From JAICXG01 sp036494545 (GTDB lineage: Bacteria > Verrucomicrobiota > Verrucomicrobiia > Chthoniobacterales > UBA10450), in NCBI GenBank assembly GCA_036494545.1, contig DASXOB010000016.1:1-64000 (forward strand): a stretch of 64,000 bases of DNA, read 5' to 3'. Position 1 is the first letter of the stretch. Every line of letters starts with the position of its first letter. The notes under the pieces are model-generated. The model worked only from the letters and a program-made list of their open reading frames with translations, made no database searches and was not told where the DNA came from. Positions 40,865 through 50,418 of this stretch are shown piece by piece. The position numbers and the translations under genes were made by a program.

Positions 40865-43039
40865 TTAAAAGGTCTTCATGTATTCGATCAAGGCGCGCTT
40901 GTCTTCGTCGGGCAGATCGGTCCCGAAGTAATGGCCTTCGTCCTCGATGAAATCGGGACACTTGTTCGCCGCCAGTAACTCCGGGACGGACTTGATCAGT
41001 TCCTTGCGCGCTTCCTCCGGCGAAAGGTTACGGGCATGAATGGCGAGCAGAGCCTTGCTCAAACTAATGTTAAGCGCGGCCAATTGATCGAAATCGGGTT
41101 CGGTGTTGGCGAGCAGGTTAATGGGCATGCCTTTTGGAATCGGCCCGAGTTTTACATAGCCGTCCGTGTCGGCAAAGGACTGCAGCACTTGGGGGACGAA
41201 TTCCTTTCGCAGGTGGAGGTAACATTCATTCTGGGTCCGCCAGATCGACGCTTTGCCGAGCCGCTTTTCCGGCCAGAGGAGTTTTTCGACGGCGTCGTTA
41301 AATGCTTCCAACCGGCCTGCGACCGAAGGATTGCCGGTAAACTTGCCGAGCGCGTTGTTATGCAGGAAGGGCGCCGAGCTCCAGAGACTAACGAGTGAAG
41401 GCACGCGATACCAGCCGGGCCCGGTCTTTTTCGCTTTCGGCTGGAACTTGATCGGCTGTGTCTCGTCCCACGGATTGTAGAACTCGAGGTCTTCGGGGAG
41501 CGGCAGTTCCTTGTAGTTAGTCGAGGAAAAGTTATCCCAGATGTGACCGGACATGGCGTTCGTTCCCAAGGCGCGGGCGGAGTTAGTCCGGATTCTCGAA
41601 AGCGGATAACGCTGGTCGCTGGAGAGAAAATTGTTCTCAAGGAAATCCGATTTCATGACGGCGGCGCGAAACCAGGCTTTGCCGTCACCAGACTCGGGAT
41701 CGATCCCGGGCGGAGGTTGTTTGCTCGAGTGGCATTGGGCGCAACTGTTGGCAAAAACGAGCTTGCCGCGATTCATGAGCGATTCGTCGGTCGAGATATA
41801 GGCCGCGCCGCCCGGTGCGTCGGCGAGATGATAGGGTTGGAGCCGCCGGAAGAAAGCCGCGATATTGGCGACTCGCTCTTCCGTCGCCCGCCAGAAGACA
41901 GAGTGCTCTTGCGCAAAGGGAATTTCGAACGGCTCCTGCGCGGTAAGGCCGATGAGACGGTTGTGGCGCGTGAGCCAATACTCGGAGAACATCCCGATGT
42001 TGACGTAGACGCGGATGGTCGCGCCCGCGACGCCGATCGAGTCGGCGCCATCTTTCAAAATATGTGGCACCGCCATTTCCTCTTTTTCGCCCGGCAACGC
42101 GAGGGTGCCGCCGGCCATCTTTTCGTTCCGGGCCATCTTTTCGCGTTCGGCCAGGAGGAAGATGGCGTTGATCGCATTGGGATTGTTGATGTGATCGGTC
42201 GCGATGCGTGAGGTGTCCGACGTGCCGGGCGGTTGCGCGGCCAGTTCTTCGTAGAAGAAGCCGCCTTTTTCCACGTTCGCCGCGAAGACTTTTCCTTCCC
42301 GGATGTATTGGTTGCCTATGGCGGAGGCGAGATTTTCCCAGCGCGGATTTTCCGGATCGTCCGGCGGCTTGGAAGGATTAGGCGAGATGTGACAGGCCCC
42401 GCAGGCAACCCCGACGCGATAGGGCCTAACGAGTTTATTGTTGCTGTAATAATGCGGGTCGTTCATGAAGCGCGCGCCATCCCACTTTTGGCGTGCTTCG
42501 TCGTCGAACTCCGGATTGGGGAAGAGCCGGAAGCCGAGAATGCCGGAAGGTTTCCCATAGATTTTTTCGTCGATCCCGGCCGGCTCCGGTTCGACCTGCT
42601 CATCGAGCCAGAGACCGTATTCGTCCGGCTTGGTCGCGGCGCGGAAACCGGGCTCGTTCACAAGACCGAGAGTCTTAAAGCGGTCGCCGCGCGGGTATTT
42701 GCGGTTGTCGAGCATCTTGAGCAGGTCCATGAGGCCAAAGCTGTCCTGGGCGACGTGATTCCAGAAATGCTGGTTGCCGCCACTCCAGAGGTTCCAGGTG
42801 TTGCGGCCCATGATTTCGTTAGGCTCGAGCGCGATCCCGCCGTCGAGCGGCTTGAAAATGTCAGCCGTGGTCTGCGGGAAGTCGTTAGGCGTGAGACCGG
42901 CGAGTTTGGCTTCGTCCTCCGGTGCGGGCTTGGGTTTGCAGCCCGCGACGAGGAGAGAGAAAAACGCGAGCGTGCATCCCCCGATCGACGCGCTCCGCCT
43001 GCACGCCGCCAAACCGCTTTCGAACGGTCGCGGTTTCAT
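40865..43039 (-). CDS. Di-haem c-type cytochrome lipoprotein (first of cluster)
   Basis: A 724-residue lipoprotein: a signal peptide ends in the lipobox LVAGC (Cys34), so the mature protein is lipid-anchored in the envelope. Two haem c sites are visible, CGACH (213-217) and CAQCH (433-437). Between and after them are blocks shared with RoxA-like and related di-haem proteins, such as VPSLVSLWSSAPFLHNNALGKFTGNP in the C-terminal third, and the end HYFGTDLPDEDKRALIEYMKTF parallels the ends of the two shorter cytochromes. It probably oxidises a substrate or moves electrons outside the cytoplasm. The gene follows the patatin gene by 70 bp. The substrate cannot be read from sequence. Confidence 0.85.
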   Translation of the reverse strand: MKPRPFESGLAACRRSASIGGCTLAFFSLLVAGCKPKPAPEDEAKLAGLTPNDFPQTTADIFKPLDGGIALEPNEIMGRNTWNLWSGGNQHFWNHVAQDSFGLMDLLKMLDNRKYPRGDRFKTLGLVNEPGFRAATKPDEYGLWLDEQVEPEPAGIDEKIYGKPSGILGFRLFPNPEFDDEARQKWDGARFMNDPHYYSNNKLVRPYRVGVACGACHISPNPSKPPDDPENPRWENLASAIGNQYIREGKVFAANVEKGGFFYEELAAQPPGTSDTSRIATDHINNPNAINAIFLLAEREKMARNEKMAGGTLALPGEKEEMAVPHILKDGADSIGVAGATIRVYVNIGMFSEYWLTRHNRLIGLTAQEPFEIPFAQEHSVFWRATEERVANIAAFFRRLQPYHLADAPGGAAYISTDESLMNRGKLVFANSCAQCHSSKQPPPGIDPESGDGKAWFRAAVMKSDFLENNFLSSDQRYPLSRIRTNSARALGTNAMSGHIWDNFSSTNYKELPLPEDLEFYNPWDETQPIKFQPKAKKTGPGWYRVPSLVSLWSSAPFLHNNALGKFTGNPSVAGRLEAFNDAVEKLLWPEKRLGKASIWRTQNECYLHLRKEFVPQVLQSFADTDGYVKLGPIPKGMPINLLANTEPDFDQLAALNISLSKALLAIHARNLSPEEARKELIKSVPELLAANKCPDFIEDEGHYFGTDLPDEDKRALIEYMKTF

Positions 43040-43109
43040 AAGAGGAATTTCTAATCCCGTTCCGGAAGGCGCAGCAAGAATAAATTTTTTCTTGTCGAAC
43101 CGCGCAAGA

Positions 43110-45929
43110 TTAACCGGCCTCGGGTGTTGCGCGGGCCAGGTTCTCTTTCACCTGCTGGAAAAATTGCGGTAAACTTTTCGGTGTCCATTTCTCGCCGCAG
43201 ATGGCGTCGATCGTGTGCACCCCGAGCAAACGGTAACTCTCGAGCTGCGATTCGCTGAACCATTGGTCGCTCGTCGGTTCGTGAGGAAATTCGGGATGCG
43301 CTGCGTGGTAATTGTAGACGTCGGGCGGTTCGTCCCCTGAAATGACCGGTTTGATGTAAATGAGTTCGCCGTCCGGCTTCGACGTGTCGACCACGGAATA
43401 TTGGACTTTGCCGTAGGCGCAGCGTTGAACTGTGCCTTGAGTCTCCTTTTTCGGCGAGACCACCTTGAGATCGATCGGGATGCCGAAGTCGATGCGGATT
43501 TTGCGAATGGCATTGCCGAGATCCTCGAAGACGTAGTTCGAATCCTGCCCGGCATCGATCACGATGATATAGCGGCAACGGCGCAACACCATCTCGTAAA
43601 GGCCAAGGTTCTCGAAGTGGCCGCCATCGGAGAGATTGATGTACTTGTAGCTATCGGTCGTGTTGCCGAGCGCTTCGGAGAAGAGCGGCCCGACCGCGTA
43701 GCGCGGGCCATTTCGCTCCCAGGTAGTCGCGCCGTGCTTGCCGGGATTCCCCAACCACCAGCCGAGGCGGACGTTGAAGAGCGTCATGAGAAAAGCCACC
43801 AGCGCCGAGGAGTGATATCCCATATTAGGATTGGCCGCGGCCCCTGAGATAGTCAGAGCCGTACCGAGGCTGATCGTCGCGCCATACTTTTTCGAAGGTC
43901 GATAGCCAACGTGCCAGCCGCCGCAGTGGAGACGACTCATGGTGAAAGACTCGGCCTTGCGCTCCTGCCAGGCGAGCTGTTCGCCTTTCACCAGGTTGAG
44001 AGCGGTGTTGATGAGGTGAAAAGGCTTGCCGGGCGGCAGGCAATGCAGGTCGATGTTGTCAGCATCATCGAAGCCGGTGAAGCGATGTGGGCGGCGAAAT
44101 TTCAAAGCCTCGTTAGGCGGATCGGCCGGCTGATCATCAGGCGGCTCTTCAGGGCGCGAAGCGGCGAGGAAAGCGCGAATGAGCCGGATGCGATAGAGCG
44201 CGTGGAGGGAAAACTTGTTCACGTTGATAAAGAAGCCCATCACGATGCCAAAGATGAGATTGACGCCGATGACCAAACAAATCGCGAAGAGCTGCTCCTG
44301 GTAGGAATGAGCATGCAGTGCAGTCCTCTTTTCCGAAAGCCACGCCGTCACGACAAGCAGGGCCCAGGAAAGAAGGATCGCCAGCAGGACGAGGAAAATC
44401 GCGGCCGCGATTACGAGCGGCCAGCGGAGCGGGCGTTCTGGCTTGGCTTTTGTCTTCGATAACTTGGAAGCCAGCCCGAAGAGGGCGCCGAAGATACCCG
44501 CGACCGTTCCAAAGCCAGCATAGATGGCGCGGGCGCTGCGGCTAGTGAAATCAAGGATATCCCGGCCGTTGGCGCCGTAGAGGACATCGATGCGGTTGGA
44601 AGGTTTCCCCGAAATCATCTGCGCACCCCAAAGCACAATGACGTTGAGTGCGATCCAGGCGCAGATCGTGATAAGAATCCAAGCAGCCGAGCGTGCCCAC
44701 CATTCTCGATCGGGATCTTCCGAAAGCCAACTGGCCAATCCGGTAAAAAGGAAATTTACCAGGAGGAGCACAGCCATGATAGCGGGCGGGCCAAAGCAGA
44801 CGTAATTGATCGCCATGGCCGCGGGGTTAAAAAACCAACCCGTGGCTATCTGCCAAAGACAAAGGCCGCCAAGGGCCGTTGTAACAAGGATGGCAAGCAG
44901 ACGGAGAAGCGATGCACGCAGATGTGACTCTGGCGGTTTGTCCGTCGCCGACTTATCCCGCCAACGAAACCATTTTTGCCGGCGCAACCATAGGAAACCG
45001 CTCCCGAGAAATCCGCCTGCGAGGTAACTCCCGATCGCGAAAGCGAGAAACTCGAAGACACCGCTCGCGGAGCGAAATCGATCGCTCCGGTGAATATTCG
45101 CATTGAGCGCCCACCATTCCGTGAGGGCAAGCGCGGCGACGGCAAGCGGAAGTTGGCGAAAGAGAAGGAACTTTCTTTGCGGCCAGCGGGCATTGCCGGT
45201 CGCCGGGACATCGACAATCGCGTAGGCCATCGCCAGAGCAACGAGAAGAAAACTGCCTGTCAGAAGGAGACTAAGGACGATGTCATAGCGATGAACGATC
45301 GTTGTATAATCAGGCGCCGATGCCCAACCCTGAGGTGGTAAAAGGATAGCCGCGAGATAGAGGCGTGGGAGTGTCAGCACCGCAGCCATCCATGAGAAGA
45401 GGACGAGCCAGTTTAGGAAAACGTTGCGCAGATAGATCGCGATCAGTGTCCAGGAGTCGACCGAAGTGAAGCCGGTCTTCGGAGTGAGATAATTGCTGTA
45501 CTTGCGCAGATGCCGGATCGGGACCGGCTCCGGGTTGAGCGTCAAGTCGGAGCGCTGCCCCAGTTCCTCCTCCACGCCTTCCGCGCCGCGTGAATGATTT
45601 TTGATCCAGGCGCTGAACCATCCGCCGACGTACCCGCCGCCCGAGACGGTCGAGAGATAATCGAATTCGCGCAGCAAAGACGCGTGCGCCAAACCCTGCA
45701 GAATCCCGAGACCGAAAATCGCGCTCCGGATGCCGCCACCGGAAAGACAGATCGCCGAGCGCTCCGGTTGTTCGGCATGAATCCGTTCGTAAACCGCGCG
45801 TAGAAGCTTCTGCTTCTCTTCCACGGGTAATTCCTGCGTCCCGCTCTCGCTCACATCGCCGTCGAGTTCCTCCGCCAGAATATCCGCCAGTGACTTTGCT
45901 TGCCCTGCCGTCTTGCGGTCATCGCTCAT
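43110..45929 (-). CDS. Polytopic membrane protein with split patatin-like phospholipase domain
   Basis: A 939-residue protein. The N-terminal part has the patatin oxyanion loop SGGGIRSA (63-70) and the nucleophile elbow STVSGGGY (Ser96). The catalytic aspartate lies far away in SDGGHFENLGLYE (Asp768). Between them are about ten membrane helices (roughly 165-590), so the catalytic halves are separated in sequence by a membrane domain and must meet on one face, probably cytoplasmic. Patatins cleave acyl esters of phospholipids or neutral lipids. ATG 45929 follows AAGGAAAG. It heads the minus-strand cluster with three di-haem cytochromes. Substrate and side of action are inferred. Confidence 0.85.
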   Translation of the reverse strand: MSDDRKTAGQAKSLADILAEELDGDVSESGTQELPVEEKQKLLRAVYERIHAEQPERSAICLSGGGIRSAIFGLGILQGLAHASLLREFDYLSTVSGGGYVGGWFSAWIKNHSRGAEGVEEELGQRSDLTLNPEPVPIRHLRKYSNYLTPKTGFTSVDSWTLIAIYLRNVFLNWLVLFSWMAAVLTLPRLYLAAILLPPQGWASAPDYTTIVHRYDIVLSLLLTGSFLLVALAMAYAIVDVPATGNARWPQRKFLLFRQLPLAVAALALTEWWALNANIHRSDRFRSASGVFEFLAFAIGSYLAGGFLGSGFLWLRRQKWFRWRDKSATDKPPESHLRASLLRLLAILVTTALGGLCLWQIATGWFFNPAAMAINYVCFGPPAIMAVLLLVNFLFTGLASWLSEDPDREWWARSAAWILITICAWIALNVIVLWGAQMISGKPSNRIDVLYGANGRDILDFTSRSARAIYAGFGTVAGIFGALFGLASKLSKTKAKPERPLRWPLVIAAAIFLVLLAILLSWALLVVTAWLSEKRTALHAHSYQEQLFAICLVIGVNLIFGIVMGFFINVNKFSLHALYRIRLIRAFLAASRPEEPPDDQPADPPNEALKFRRPHRFTGFDDADNIDLHCLPPGKPFHLINTALNLVKGEQLAWQERKAESFTMSRLHCGGWHVGYRPSKKYGATISLGTALTISGAAANPNMGYHSSALVAFLMTLFNVRLGWWLGNPGKHGATTWERNGPRYAVGPLFSEALGNTTDSYKYINLSDGGHFENLGLYEMVLRRCRYIIVIDAGQDSNYVFEDLGNAIRKIRIDFGIPIDLKVVSPKKETQGTVQRCAYGKVQYSVVDTSKPDGELIYIKPVISGDEPPDVYNYHAAHPEFPHEPTSDQWFSESQLESYRLLGVHTIDAICGEKWTPKSLPQFFQQVKENLARATPEAG

Positions 45930-46159
45930 CGGTCTTTCCTTCTCTTGTTGCCGGTCTTAGCTCTCCGTGCTTCGCGCAACAAGTTGATTCTGGCCAGACA
46001 TGCCCCGTCGGAATCAAGAACATTCTACATCCAACAAATAGGTTGCACATCCGGCGCGCTCGCGCGTTTGAACAAGTTTGTTGAAAACGACGCCTAACGA
46101 ACGGAGTCGCCTTCGCTCCGCTGGCCTTTGCCGTTCGACGGGCTACCTTTTCGCCCCTG
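45930..46159. other. Divergent intergenic region, patatin/surE
   Basis: These 230 bp separate the divergent patatin and surE genes and should carry both promoters. A GCCTAACGA word lies at 46092-46100. I see no clear promoter boxes or hairpin. Confidence 0.5.
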
Positions 46160-46849
46160 GTGAAATTTCTCGTGACGAATGACGACGGGATCGAAGCTGC
46201 TGGGTTGCAAGCGCTCCTCGCCGCGACCCGTTTGTTAGGCGACCCGATCGTGGTCGCACCGGCCGCCCCGCAGTCGGGTGTAAGTCATTCCGTCACGTGG
46301 CATGAAGGCGTGCGGATCGAGCCGCGTGGTGAAGAGGGTTTCGCCATCCACGGCACGCCGGCCGATTGCACGCGGCTCGGCCTTCTTCATCTCGTGCCGG
46401 ATGCGAAATGGGTTCTGAGCGGAATCAATCATGGCGCCAATCTTGGCGCCGACGTCTGGTATTCGGGGACGGTAGCGGCGGTGCGTGAAGCCCTTCTGCA
46501 TGGTTGGCCCGGTATCGCCTTCTCACATTATCGAAAGAGCGGCGTCGAGTTTGATTGGGCACGCGCTCAACGATGGATCACTCCGATTCTACGCCAGCTG
46601 CTGGAGAAGCCAATCGATCATGGCGTCTTTTATAACGTGAACCTTCCGCTGCTCTCGGCCGATGCCGCCGATCCGGAGGTGGTTTGGTGTCCGCTCGATC
46701 CAAAACCACTTCCGCTCAATTATCGCCATGAAGAAGAGAGCGGGCTTTATTACGCAGGCGATTATAACCTGCGTGGACGCACGCCAGGCGCGGACGTGGA
46801 CGTTTGCTTTGGCGGACAGATCGCTGTTACCGAGGTGCGTCTGCTCTAG
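46160..46849 (+). CDS. surE: 5'/3'-nucleotidase SurE
   Basis: A 229-residue metal-dependent phosphatase that removes phosphate from nucleoside monophosphates in the cytoplasm. It shows VTNDDG (5-10; the two aspartates bind metal), APAAPQSGVSHSVT (33-46), HGTPADCTRLGL and SGINHGANLGADVWYSGTVAAVREA (about 88-112; Asn is a metal ligand). The start is GTG at 46160; no ATG fits the conserved N-terminus. Length is slightly short of E. coli SurE (253), with a reduced C-terminus. A weak hairpin follows the stop. Confidence 0.95.
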   Translation: MKFLVTNDDGIEAAGLQALLAATRLLGDPIVVAPAAPQSGVSHSVTWHEGVRIEPRGEEGFAIHGTPADCTRLGLLHLVPDAKWVLSGINHGANLGADVWYSGTVAAVREALLHGWPGIAFSHYRKSGVEFDWARAQRWITPILRQLLEKPIDHGVFYNVNLPLLSADAADPEVVWCPLDPKPLPLNYRHEEESGLYYAGDYNLRGRTPGADVDVCFGGQIAVTEVRLL

Positions 46850-46870
46850 CCCGCGAGACCGATCTCGGGC
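46850..46870 (+). terminator. Hairpin after surE
   Basis: CCCGCGAGA and TCTCGGG pair, with a two-base bulge, around the loop CCGA immediately after the surE stop. No T-run follows, so factor-independent termination is doubtful. Confidence 0.35.
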
Positions 46871-46936
46871 CAGCGCTTATGTCCCGGCTGCAAGCGGTAT
46901 CGCGCGAAAAATGCTAGAATTGTCTTCTGAGTAGCC

Positions 46937-47866
46937 ATGCACATCACCGACATCATACGGCAGGATCCGCCGACGTTTTCCTTCGAGTTCTTTCCGCCGA
47001 AGACACCTGAAGCCGCCGAAAATCTCTACCAGACGATCCGCGAGCTGGAGGAGTATATGCCACATTTCGTCAGCGTCACCTACGGCGCCGGTGGCTCGAC
47101 GCGCGAGCTGACCCATGACTTGGTGGAGCGCATCAAGAACACCACCAAACTCAACCCTATCCCGCACCTGACCTGTGTTTGTCACACGGAGGCCGAAATC
47201 GACGGCATCCTGACCCGTTATGCGCGGTCGGGCATTAGTAACATTCTCGCTCTGGGCGGCGATCCTCCGCGCGGGATCGTCTATGATAAGTCAGCTGACG
47301 CATTCCAGCACGCGGTCGACCTTGTAAGATTCATTCGGCGCTTCAACGCAGCCGGCGTGCACCCGGATCGGCGCGGTTTCGGCATTGGCGTGGCAGGTTT
47401 CCCCGAAGGTCATCCCGCAACGCCCAACCGCCTTGTGGAGATGGACCACCTGAAAGCGAAAGTCGGTGCCGGTGCCGACTACATTGTTACCCAGCTTTTT
47501 TTCGATAACCGCGACTTTCTCGATTTCCGCGAACGTTGTCTGCTGGCAGGCATTCACGTTCCGGTCATTGCCGGCATCATGCCGATCACCTCAATCGGCG
47601 GGCTTAAACGAATTGCCGAGCTCGCCGGTGGCGCACGTTTTCCCGCCCGGCTCCTGCGAGCACTTCAGCGCTGTGACAAAGATCCCGCAATGGTGACTCG
47701 GGTAGGTGTCCACTTCGCGCTCGAACAATGTCATGACCTGCTCGACAACGATGTCGCAGGCATCCACTTTTATACGCTGAATCGCTCCGACGCGACGCGC
47801 ATCATCTTCGATAGCCTTGGCATTCCGCGCCGGCGCAAAGGCGAAGTGCCAGTGACACAGAGCTAG
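46937..47866 (+). CDS. metF: Methylenetetrahydrofolate reductase
   Basis: A 309-residue FAD enzyme (TIM barrel) that reduces 5,10-methylene- to 5-methyl-tetrahydrofolate for methionine synthesis. Typical segments are FSFEFFPPKTPEAAENL (13-30, catalytic Glu), VSVTYGAGGSTRE, PHLTCVCHTEAEID, ALGGDPPRG (folate/FAD loop), ADYIVTQLFFDN and VPVIAGIMPI. Length fits bacterial MetF (about 296). It lies 87 bp after surE; the first ATG in the conserved frame is used. No SAM riboswitch-like structure was recognised upstream. No word copy occurs in this gene. Confidence 0.95.
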   Translation: MHITDIIRQDPPTFSFEFFPPKTPEAAENLYQTIRELEEYMPHFVSVTYGAGGSTRELTHDLVERIKNTTKLNPIPHLTCVCHTEAEIDGILTRYARSGISNILALGGDPPRGIVYDKSADAFQHAVDLVRFIRRFNAAGVHPDRRGFGIGVAGFPEGHPATPNRLVEMDHLKAKVGAGADYIVTQLFFDNRDFLDFRERCLLAGIHVPVIAGIMPITSIGGLKRIAELAGGARFPARLLRALQRCDKDPAMVTRVGVHFALEQCHDLLDNDVAGIHFYTLNRSDATRIIFDSLGIPRRRKGEVPVTQS

Positions 47867-47959
47867 CTTTCTTAGTCAGCCAGTTAAGGATTCGCTTCGC
47901 TCGAAAACAAACCGACCCGGTTTTGTTGTGCGCGACGGTTTGTGCCATGGTCTGAACGC

Positions 47960-49150
47960 ATGGATCCAGCTCAGCGCGCCCGTTTCAATGCCAATTTCTC
48001 GACCGAGAAATATGAGGCGCTGGTCCGTTGCGTGCAAAGCAGCGAGCGCTGGCCGGCTGATTTCCGGATCGCGGAGACGCCGGTCTTTCTCACGCGCGAA
48101 TTTGCCGACGAAGTCATCGGGGCCGCGCACGAGCTCGTTAGGCAGACCCGCACACCTGAATTTGCCAGGCATGCGGCCAACGCCATCCCGGCCGGTCTGG
48201 AGGTTCCTAACGAACCGTCGCATCCCAACTTCATCGTCGTCGACTTCGGCATTTGCGAACTGGACGGCCGGCTCACGCCGCGTTTGATCGAGCTTCAGGC
48301 CTTCCCAAGTCTCTATGGATTTCAGCTTCTCCTCCTCGGCTGTATTCGTCAGGTTTTCTCAAGCATTCCCCGCAATTGGACCTCGGCCTTCAGCGGGTTG
48401 AAAGACGAGAGCTATCTCTCGCTCCTGCGCGAGGTGATCATTGGCGGCTCCAACCCGGAGAATGTCATTCTGCTCGAGATCGAGCCGGAAAAACAGAAAA
48501 CGCGGATCGATTTTGCCTGCACCGAAACGCTGACCGGTGTCCGGCCGGTTTGCCTAACGAGAATAAGACAGCACGGGCGCCAACTGTTTTACGAGCGTGA
48601 CGGGCGCGAAGTGCGCATCGAGCGCATTTACAACCGAGTCATCTTTGATGAGCTTCTCCGGCGGCCGGACGTGACTCCCGGATTCAACTTCAAAGACGAC
48701 CTCGACGTCATCTGGGCCGGGCATCCTAACTGGTATTTTCGGATCAGTAAGCATTCGCTCCCCTTCCTCAGGAGTGCGCACACCGCGGCTGCGTTTTTTG
48801 CGGACGAGTTTCCGGCTGACGAATCGCTCGACAACTACGTCCTCAAGCCGCTCTATTCCTTCGCCGGACTTGGCGTCGACATGGAACCGACCCTGGAAAA
48901 ACTTGCCGGGCTCGATTCTCCGCGCAGCTGGATCCTGCAGAAGAAGGTGCAATACGCCGAGTGTATCCAGGCCATCGACGGGCGGCGCTCCAAGGCCGAG
49001 ATTCGGATGATGTTTCTCTGGCCCGAAGAAGGCGAGCCAACTCTGGTGAACAACCTTGTCCGCATGAGCCAGGGCAAGATGATGGGAGTCGATTTCAACA
49101 AGGAAAAAACCTGGGTCGGCGCCAGCATCGCGCTGCATGAGAGTGAGTGA
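47960..49150 (+). CDS. ATP-grasp-like protein of unknown specificity
   Basis: A 396-residue soluble protein. The C-terminal half reads like an ATP-grasp core: NYVLKPLYSFAGLGVDMEPT (lysine and glycine-rich loop), SWILQKKVQYAECIQAID, AEIRMMFLW and NNLVRMSQGKMMGVDFN (metal-binding acid/asparagine pattern). The N-terminal half (IVVDFGICELDGRLTPRLIELQAFPSLYGFQ) also looks structured and contains an acid-rich motif. ATP-grasp enzymes join an acid to an amine or thiol. I cannot name the substrate. ATG 47960 (MDPAQRARF) is preferred; 47942 is possible. Three copies or near-copies of the word lie inside. Confidence 0.6.
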   Translation: MDPAQRARFNANFSTEKYEALVRCVQSSERWPADFRIAETPVFLTREFADEVIGAAHELVRQTRTPEFARHAANAIPAGLEVPNEPSHPNFIVVDFGICELDGRLTPRLIELQAFPSLYGFQLLLLGCIRQVFSSIPRNWTSAFSGLKDESYLSLLREVIIGGSNPENVILLEIEPEKQKTRIDFACTETLTGVRPVCLTRIRQHGRQLFYERDGREVRIERIYNRVIFDELLRRPDVTPGFNFKDDLDVIWAGHPNWYFRISKHSLPFLRSAHTAAAFFADEFPADESLDNYVLKPLYSFAGLGVDMEPTLEKLAGLDSPRSWILQKKVQYAECIQAIDGRRSKAEIRMMFLWPEEGEPTLVNNLVRMSQGKMMGVDFNKEKTWVGASIALHESE

Positions 49151-49236
49151 ACTGTTGAAATTTAACGACGTAATCGTCCAGGCTAAAGCGATAATCGTTA
49201 CTTTCGTCGTTGCTAGCCGTTCTCGGGGGATAGACG

Positions 49237-50418
49237 CTATTTCAACTCCTGGTTTGTCTCGGCAAAAGCGTTGACCGCATGCTCTAATTCCTTCCGGCTA
49301 TGAGCGGCCGAGACCTGGGTCCGGACGCGTGCCGTGCCGTGAGGCACTACCGGGTAAAAAAAACCGATGACATAAACGCCTTTCTCCAGCATGCGCGCCG
49401 CGAATTTCTGGGAAAGTGCGGCATCACCCAGCATGATCGGAACGATCGGATGAGTGCCCGCCTTGATGTTCAATCCTTTACTCGTTAGGGCGGCGCGGAA
49501 GTATTTTGTATTCTCTTCCAGCTTGTCGCGCAGTTCGGTGGAACTGGTCAGTAACTCGAGCGCTTTGAGAGAAGCGGCCACAATGGGCGGCGCAACGGTG
49601 TTGGAAAAAAGATAGGGTCGCGAGCGTTGCCGCAGCAGTGCGACGATTTCCTTGCGCCCGCTCGTATAGCCGCCGCTCGCGCCACCGAGCGCTTTGCCTA
49701 ACGTTCCTGTGATCACGTCTATCCGGCCTTGCACGCCGCAATGTTCGGGGGTGCCACGGCCCGTCTGGCCGATGAAGCCCGCGGCATGCGCGTCGTCGAC
49801 CATGACCATGGCACTGTATTTTTCAGCGAGGTCACAGATGCCTTTCAGGTTTGCGATCGTGCCGTCCATGGAGAAGACGCCGTCGGTCGCGATCAGGCGG
49901 AAGCGCGCACCCCTGGCCGCTTCGAGCTGCTTTTCGAGATCGCCCATATCGCAATTCTTGTAGCGATAACGCTGGGCTTTGCAGAGGCGGATACCGTCAA
50001 TGATCGACGCATGATTGAGCTCGTCGGAAATGATCGCGTCCTGTTCGCCTAACAATGTCTCGAAGAGTCCGCCGTTGGCGTCGAAGCACGAAGGATAAAG
50101 AATCGTGTCTTCGGTGCCGAGAAACTTCGTCAACGCAGCTTCCAGTTCTTTGTGAATATCCTGCGTTCCGCAAATAAAACGCACGCTTGCCATGCCGAAA
50201 CCATGCGAATCGAGCGCCTCTTTCGCGGCCGCGATCAAGGCAGGATGATCTGCCAGGCCGAGGTAATTGTTCGCACAGAGATTGATCACGCGCCGGCCAT
50301 CTGCGATCGGGATTTCCGCATTCTGCGGGCCGGTGATAATACGCTCGGTCTTATAGAGACCTTGCGCTTTGATTTCTTCGAGGGTGGATGTGATCTGATC
50401 GGCAACGTTCGCGAGCAT
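49237..50418 (-). CDS. kbl: Glycine C-acetyltransferase (2-amino-3-ketobutyrate CoA ligase)
   Basis: A 393-residue PLP enzyme of the alpha-oxoamine synthase family. It cleaves 2-amino-3-oxobutyrate with CoA to glycine and acetyl-CoA in threonine breakdown. The motifs fit Kbl: NLCANNYLGLADHP, GFGMASVRFICGTQDIHKELE, DELNHASIIDGIRL, MVDDAHAAGFIG, and TGTLGKALGGASGGY carrying the Schiff-base lysine. No threonine dehydrogenase (tdh) gene is next to it, so the pathway partner is elsewhere or the enzyme has another role. ATG 50418 (MLANVADQITSTL) is chosen; the longer frame adds five residues. Confidence 0.93.
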   Translation of the reverse strand: MLANVADQITSTLEEIKAQGLYKTERIITGPQNAEIPIADGRRVINLCANNYLGLADHPALIAAAKEALDSHGFGMASVRFICGTQDIHKELEAALTKFLGTEDTILYPSCFDANGGLFETLLGEQDAIISDELNHASIIDGIRLCKAQRYRYKNCDMGDLEKQLEAARGARFRLIATDGVFSMDGTIANLKGICDLAEKYSAMVMVDDAHAAGFIGQTGRGTPEHCGVQGRIDVITGTLGKALGGASGGYTSGRKEIVALLRQRSRPYLFSNTVAPPIVAASLKALELLTSSTELRDKLEENTKYFRAALTSKGLNIKAGTHPIVPIMLGDAALSQKFAARMLEKGVYVIGFFYPVVPHGTARVRTQVSAAHSRKELEHAVNAFAETNQELK

